Of a stretch of DNA of 64,000 nucleotides, positions 62,460-64,000 are shown one piece after another (within the stretch, counting starts at the first letter, position 1; each line of letters starts with the position of its first letter). The position numbers were made by a program, and so were the translations under genes. Below the pieces are notes generated by a model that searched no databases, was not told where the DNA came from, and was given only the letters and a program-made list of their open reading frames with translations. This DNA is from Lutimaribacter salitolerans (GTDB taxonomy: Bacteria; Pseudomonadota; Alphaproteobacteria; Rhodobacterales; Rhodobacteraceae), in contig NZ_JBHUDD010000157.1 in the NCBI RefSeq assembly GCF_042677865.1, positions 24,252-88,251 on the forward strand, written 5' to 3'.

Positions 62460-62857
62460 TGCAGTATGATCGGGATGATCGCCGCTTTGATGGCGGCACT
62501 TCCCTCGACAGCCAGATCGACAGGCTCGGGCGCTTCAGCCTCCACCCAGTCGCACAACCCGCGCAGGGTGCGGTCGGCTGAGATGGCCGCACCGATCCGC
62601 CCGATCAGCCGGTCGAAGCGCGTATCACGCTCATCGCCCGTTTGCACGATCACCTCAAGCTCCGCGCGGTGCTGGTAATGAAAAATCAGCGGCGACAGCG
62701 TCACGCCGGGCTCGCCCGGGTTGCCGTCGCGCAGGATCATCAGACCGCCAGGTGGGATGCGCTCGGGCAGGACTTCACCGCGCAGCATCGGCACATGCGG
62801 TACCGTGCGCAACAGGTCCGCCAGGGCGGTGAGGATGGTTTCGCGGGGGGAGGGCAT
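62432..62857 (-). CDS. Phage tail terminator-like protein
   Basis: The 141-residue protein (PSPRETILTALADLLRTV, VLPERIPPGGLMILRDGNPGEPGVTLSPLIFHYQHRAELEVIVQ, DWVEAEAPEPVDLAVEG, IIPIILHYAVGDPLS) matches the small prophage proteins often misnamed acyl-CoA transferase, which sit just before the tail-tube gene. It seems complete. Together with the broken tail-tube gene it marks a prophage remnant split by the bactofilin gene. Confidence 0.75.
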   Translation of the reverse strand: MPSPRETILTALADLLRTVPHVPMLRGEVLPERIPPGGLMILRDGNPGEPGVTLSPLIFHYQHRAELEVIVQTGDERDTRFDRLIGRIGAAISADRTLRGLCDWVEAEAPEPVDLAVEGSAAIKAAIIPIILHYAVGDPLS

Positions 62858-62928
62858 TATTATTCCGGTGTTTTATGTTGGAGCAAAGCAGGACCAATCT
62901 CGCAAAACGAAGGCTGCATATTTTGGCG

Positions 62929-63498
62929 TCATTGGCCGTCTTGATATTGCCGAGGATGTTGTTGACGCGGCATGAAGCTGGGACGCTTCGGAGTACTCGG
63001 ATCGTTGAACACTGGCTGTCGTGGAAACTGACCTGTCAGTGCATGGCTTGTAAAAACATCTGTGACAAAACCATGCCGCTTGGCAAATTCACCGGCTTCC
63101 AAGAGAGTTAGCTTCTCAATGGCAGCAATATGTACCGCAGATCCAGCAACAACCCAATCGACGCAAATCGCATCTTTGGTCAGTTGCGTCACGCCACAGA
63201 TGTAATCGACGATCTGGTGTTCTGAGAGCTCCACCACGCGATCGACGTGCAGTGTCTTGTAAAGAACATGCTCACGCGGAACCACAATTGTCGTCACAAT
63301 TGGTGGCTTTGATAATCTGGCGGCCAGACCATGCAAGGCGGCCATTTGAGGGTCTAAGTTTCGGCTTGACGGTGTCACGTCACCGATCACACAAGGTTGC
63401 CCATGTAAGTCGAACAGCAGCCTGATCGCCTCTGCTGACAACTCCAGAGTGAATTTCGGCAAAACAAAGACCCCGCTTGCTTGCTTGCTGTTCTGCAT
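62929..63498 (-). CDS. Short protein similar to the N-terminus of a long Rhodobacteraceae membrane protein (PilM/GspL-like)
   Basis: The 189-residue protein (ATG 63498; the TTG before it is less likely) opens VLPKFTLELSAEAIRLLFDLHGQPCVIGDV and continues with ALHGLAARLSKPPIVTTIVVPREHVLYKTLHVD and AICVDWVVAGSAVHIAAIEKLTLLEAGEFAKRHGFV. This pattern recalls the actin-like N-terminal domain of a much longer Rhodobacteraceae protein, with a different, proline-rich end (SFMPRQQHPRQYQDGQ). No membrane helix. It may be a truncated copy or a separate small protein. Codon use and GC are lower than in core genes. Confidence 0.65.
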   Translation of the reverse strand: MQNSKQASGVFVLPKFTLELSAEAIRLLFDLHGQPCVIGDVTPSSRNLDPQMAALHGLAARLSKPPIVTTIVVPREHVLYKTLHVDRVVELSEHQIVDYICGVTQLTKDAICVDWVVAGSAVHIAAIEKLTLLEAGEFAKRHGFVTDVFTSHALTGQFPRQPVFNDPSTPKRPSFMPRQQHPRQYQDGQ

Positions 63499-63768
63499 CA
63501 ATAATCGTGTCGAATTGCCGCTTGTCGAACGATTGCCTTATTTTACCCGTGACTCAATCGATGTGGTCAAGTTCAGGCGCAGGGCGCTGAACACAACAGA
63601 CGTTGGCAAGCAGGCTAAGTTATATTTTATCGTCATTTTTTGGAAATAGCATGGTATTCATAGCGAAGAAGTAAGGCGTATTTCGTCATCCACCGGGAAA
63701 GCTTTGCGTGTAACAGGTAACAGGACGGTGTAGCCGCGCCTTTCTGTGATCAAAAAGGATACAGAGAC

Positions 63769-63969
63769 ATGAGCGACACAGCAAAGCGCGTCAGAAAAGT
63801 CATTGCCGCAAAGTTTAACATGGATGAAGCAGACCTTGTGTCTGAGGCATCTTTCGTCGCCGACCTCGGCGCTGACAGTCTGGATATCGTCGAAATCTCC
63901 ATGGCCATCGAAAAAGAGTGGCTATTTCGCGGTTTGTGTGGGTGGTTTGGTTTCCGGTCATTTGCTTGA
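63769..63969 (+). pseudogene. Acyl carrier protein gene interrupted after codon 50
   Basis: The first 50 residues (MSDTAKRVRKVIAAKFNMDE, then ADLVSEASFVADLGADSLDIVEISMAIEKE) are an acyl carrier protein with the phosphopantetheine serine in GADSLD. Normal helix III and IV are missing. From 63919 the frame continues into unrelated sequence (WLFRGLCGWFGFRSFA) and stops. The upstream AAAGGATACAGAGAC is a good ribosome site. It is not the housekeeping ACP in type and is probably nonfunctional. Confidence 0.8.
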
Positions 63970-64000
63970 GGCACAAGATGTTGTGCGGTAGGGTGATGCC
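63919..64000. mobile_element. Foreign DNA edge, probable insertion-sequence end
   Basis: Sequence from TGGCTATTTCGCGG onward interrupts the ACP gene. It differs from ACP coding sequence and contains the short hairpin GCACAA-GATG-TTGTGC (63971-63986). It runs to the window end, so transposase and far inverted repeat cannot be checked. The identity as an insertion sequence is inference. Confidence 0.4.

Noticed and set aside
1..64000. tRNA, rRNA, CRISPR arrays or a replication origin
   Set aside because: No tRNA-like cloverleaf with CCA region, rRNA core sequence, regular spacer arrays or DnaA-box cluster was seen on reading; a tRNAscan run could confirm.

Overview
The window reads as chromosomal DNA of an alphaproteobacterium of the Rhodobacteraceae (Roseobacter/Rhodobacter group). 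The evidence is high GC content, compact operons with many ATGA or TGATG start/stop overlaps, family-typical gene sets (rsh-rpoZ-folK, DUF1285, the moxR/DUF58/DUF4159 block, alpha-2-macroglobulin with PBP1C), and an intergenic repeat of a kind I associate with this family. About 60 protein genes are supported. No rRNA, tRNA or CRISPR array was seen.

Layout. 1-4.2 kb: DUF2062 membrane protein (cut by the window edge), bifunctional ppGpp enzyme, RNA polymerase omega, FolK, and a NYN-domain protein. 4.2-7.8 kb: cytochrome c, a membrane hybrid histidine kinase and a B12-binding-domain protein. 7.8-11 kb: ispH, DUF3429, a methyltransferase, rnhA and a TRIC/UPF0126 membrane protein. 11.1-17.8 kb: one operon of moxR, DUF58, a DUF4159 protein and a membrane protein with a GATase-like domain, each gene overlapping the next by 4 bp. 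17.9-25.5 kb: DUF1285, a VOC protein plus WYL regulator, thioesterase II, a secreted-type protein with two fasciclin domains and RTX repeats, a MaoC-like dehydratase, an EamA transporter, a coiled-coil protein, a cupin and HU. 25.6-29.7 kb: AMP nucleosidase, and divergently a VOC protein, class II aldolase and thiolase. 29.7-37.1 kb: PBP1C and a 1801-residue alpha-2-macroglobulin. 37.3-42.7 kb: a second hybrid kinase, YaaA, RecQ and YggT. 42.8-49.3 kb: thioesterase, MFS transporter, MepA, a phytase-like esterase, a queuosine-precursor transporter, a structured small RNA, ArfB, an orphan ABC ATPase and a zinc-finger protein. 49.4-57.3 kb: polA, agmatinase family, NlpC/P60 hydrolase, M17 aminopeptidase, an HPt-like protein, carbonic anhydrase and a small membrane protein. 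57.4-61 kb: molybdate transport (modABC), a ModE-like regulator, its probable operator, and a decayed TSUP/TOBE pseudogene.

61-64 kb is different: lower GC, gene fragments and mixed origins. It holds a 5' piece of an IS110 transposase, a phage tail-tube gene cut at its 3' end, a bactofilin gene lying between two phage tail genes, a short protein resembling the N-terminus of a long Rhodobacteraceae protein, and an acyl carrier protein gene broken by foreign DNA that runs to the window end.

Cell-envelope work is the strongest common theme (PBP1C/A2M, MepA, NlpC/P60, the MoxR block, YggT, bactofilin). The most unusual items are the small RNA at about 47.34-47.51 kb, whose fold resembles 6S RNA, the hairpin-plus-22-mer repeat family (three copies), the twin palindromes after arfB, and the mosaic right end. 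I did not find a clearly new multi-gene defence or secretion system.
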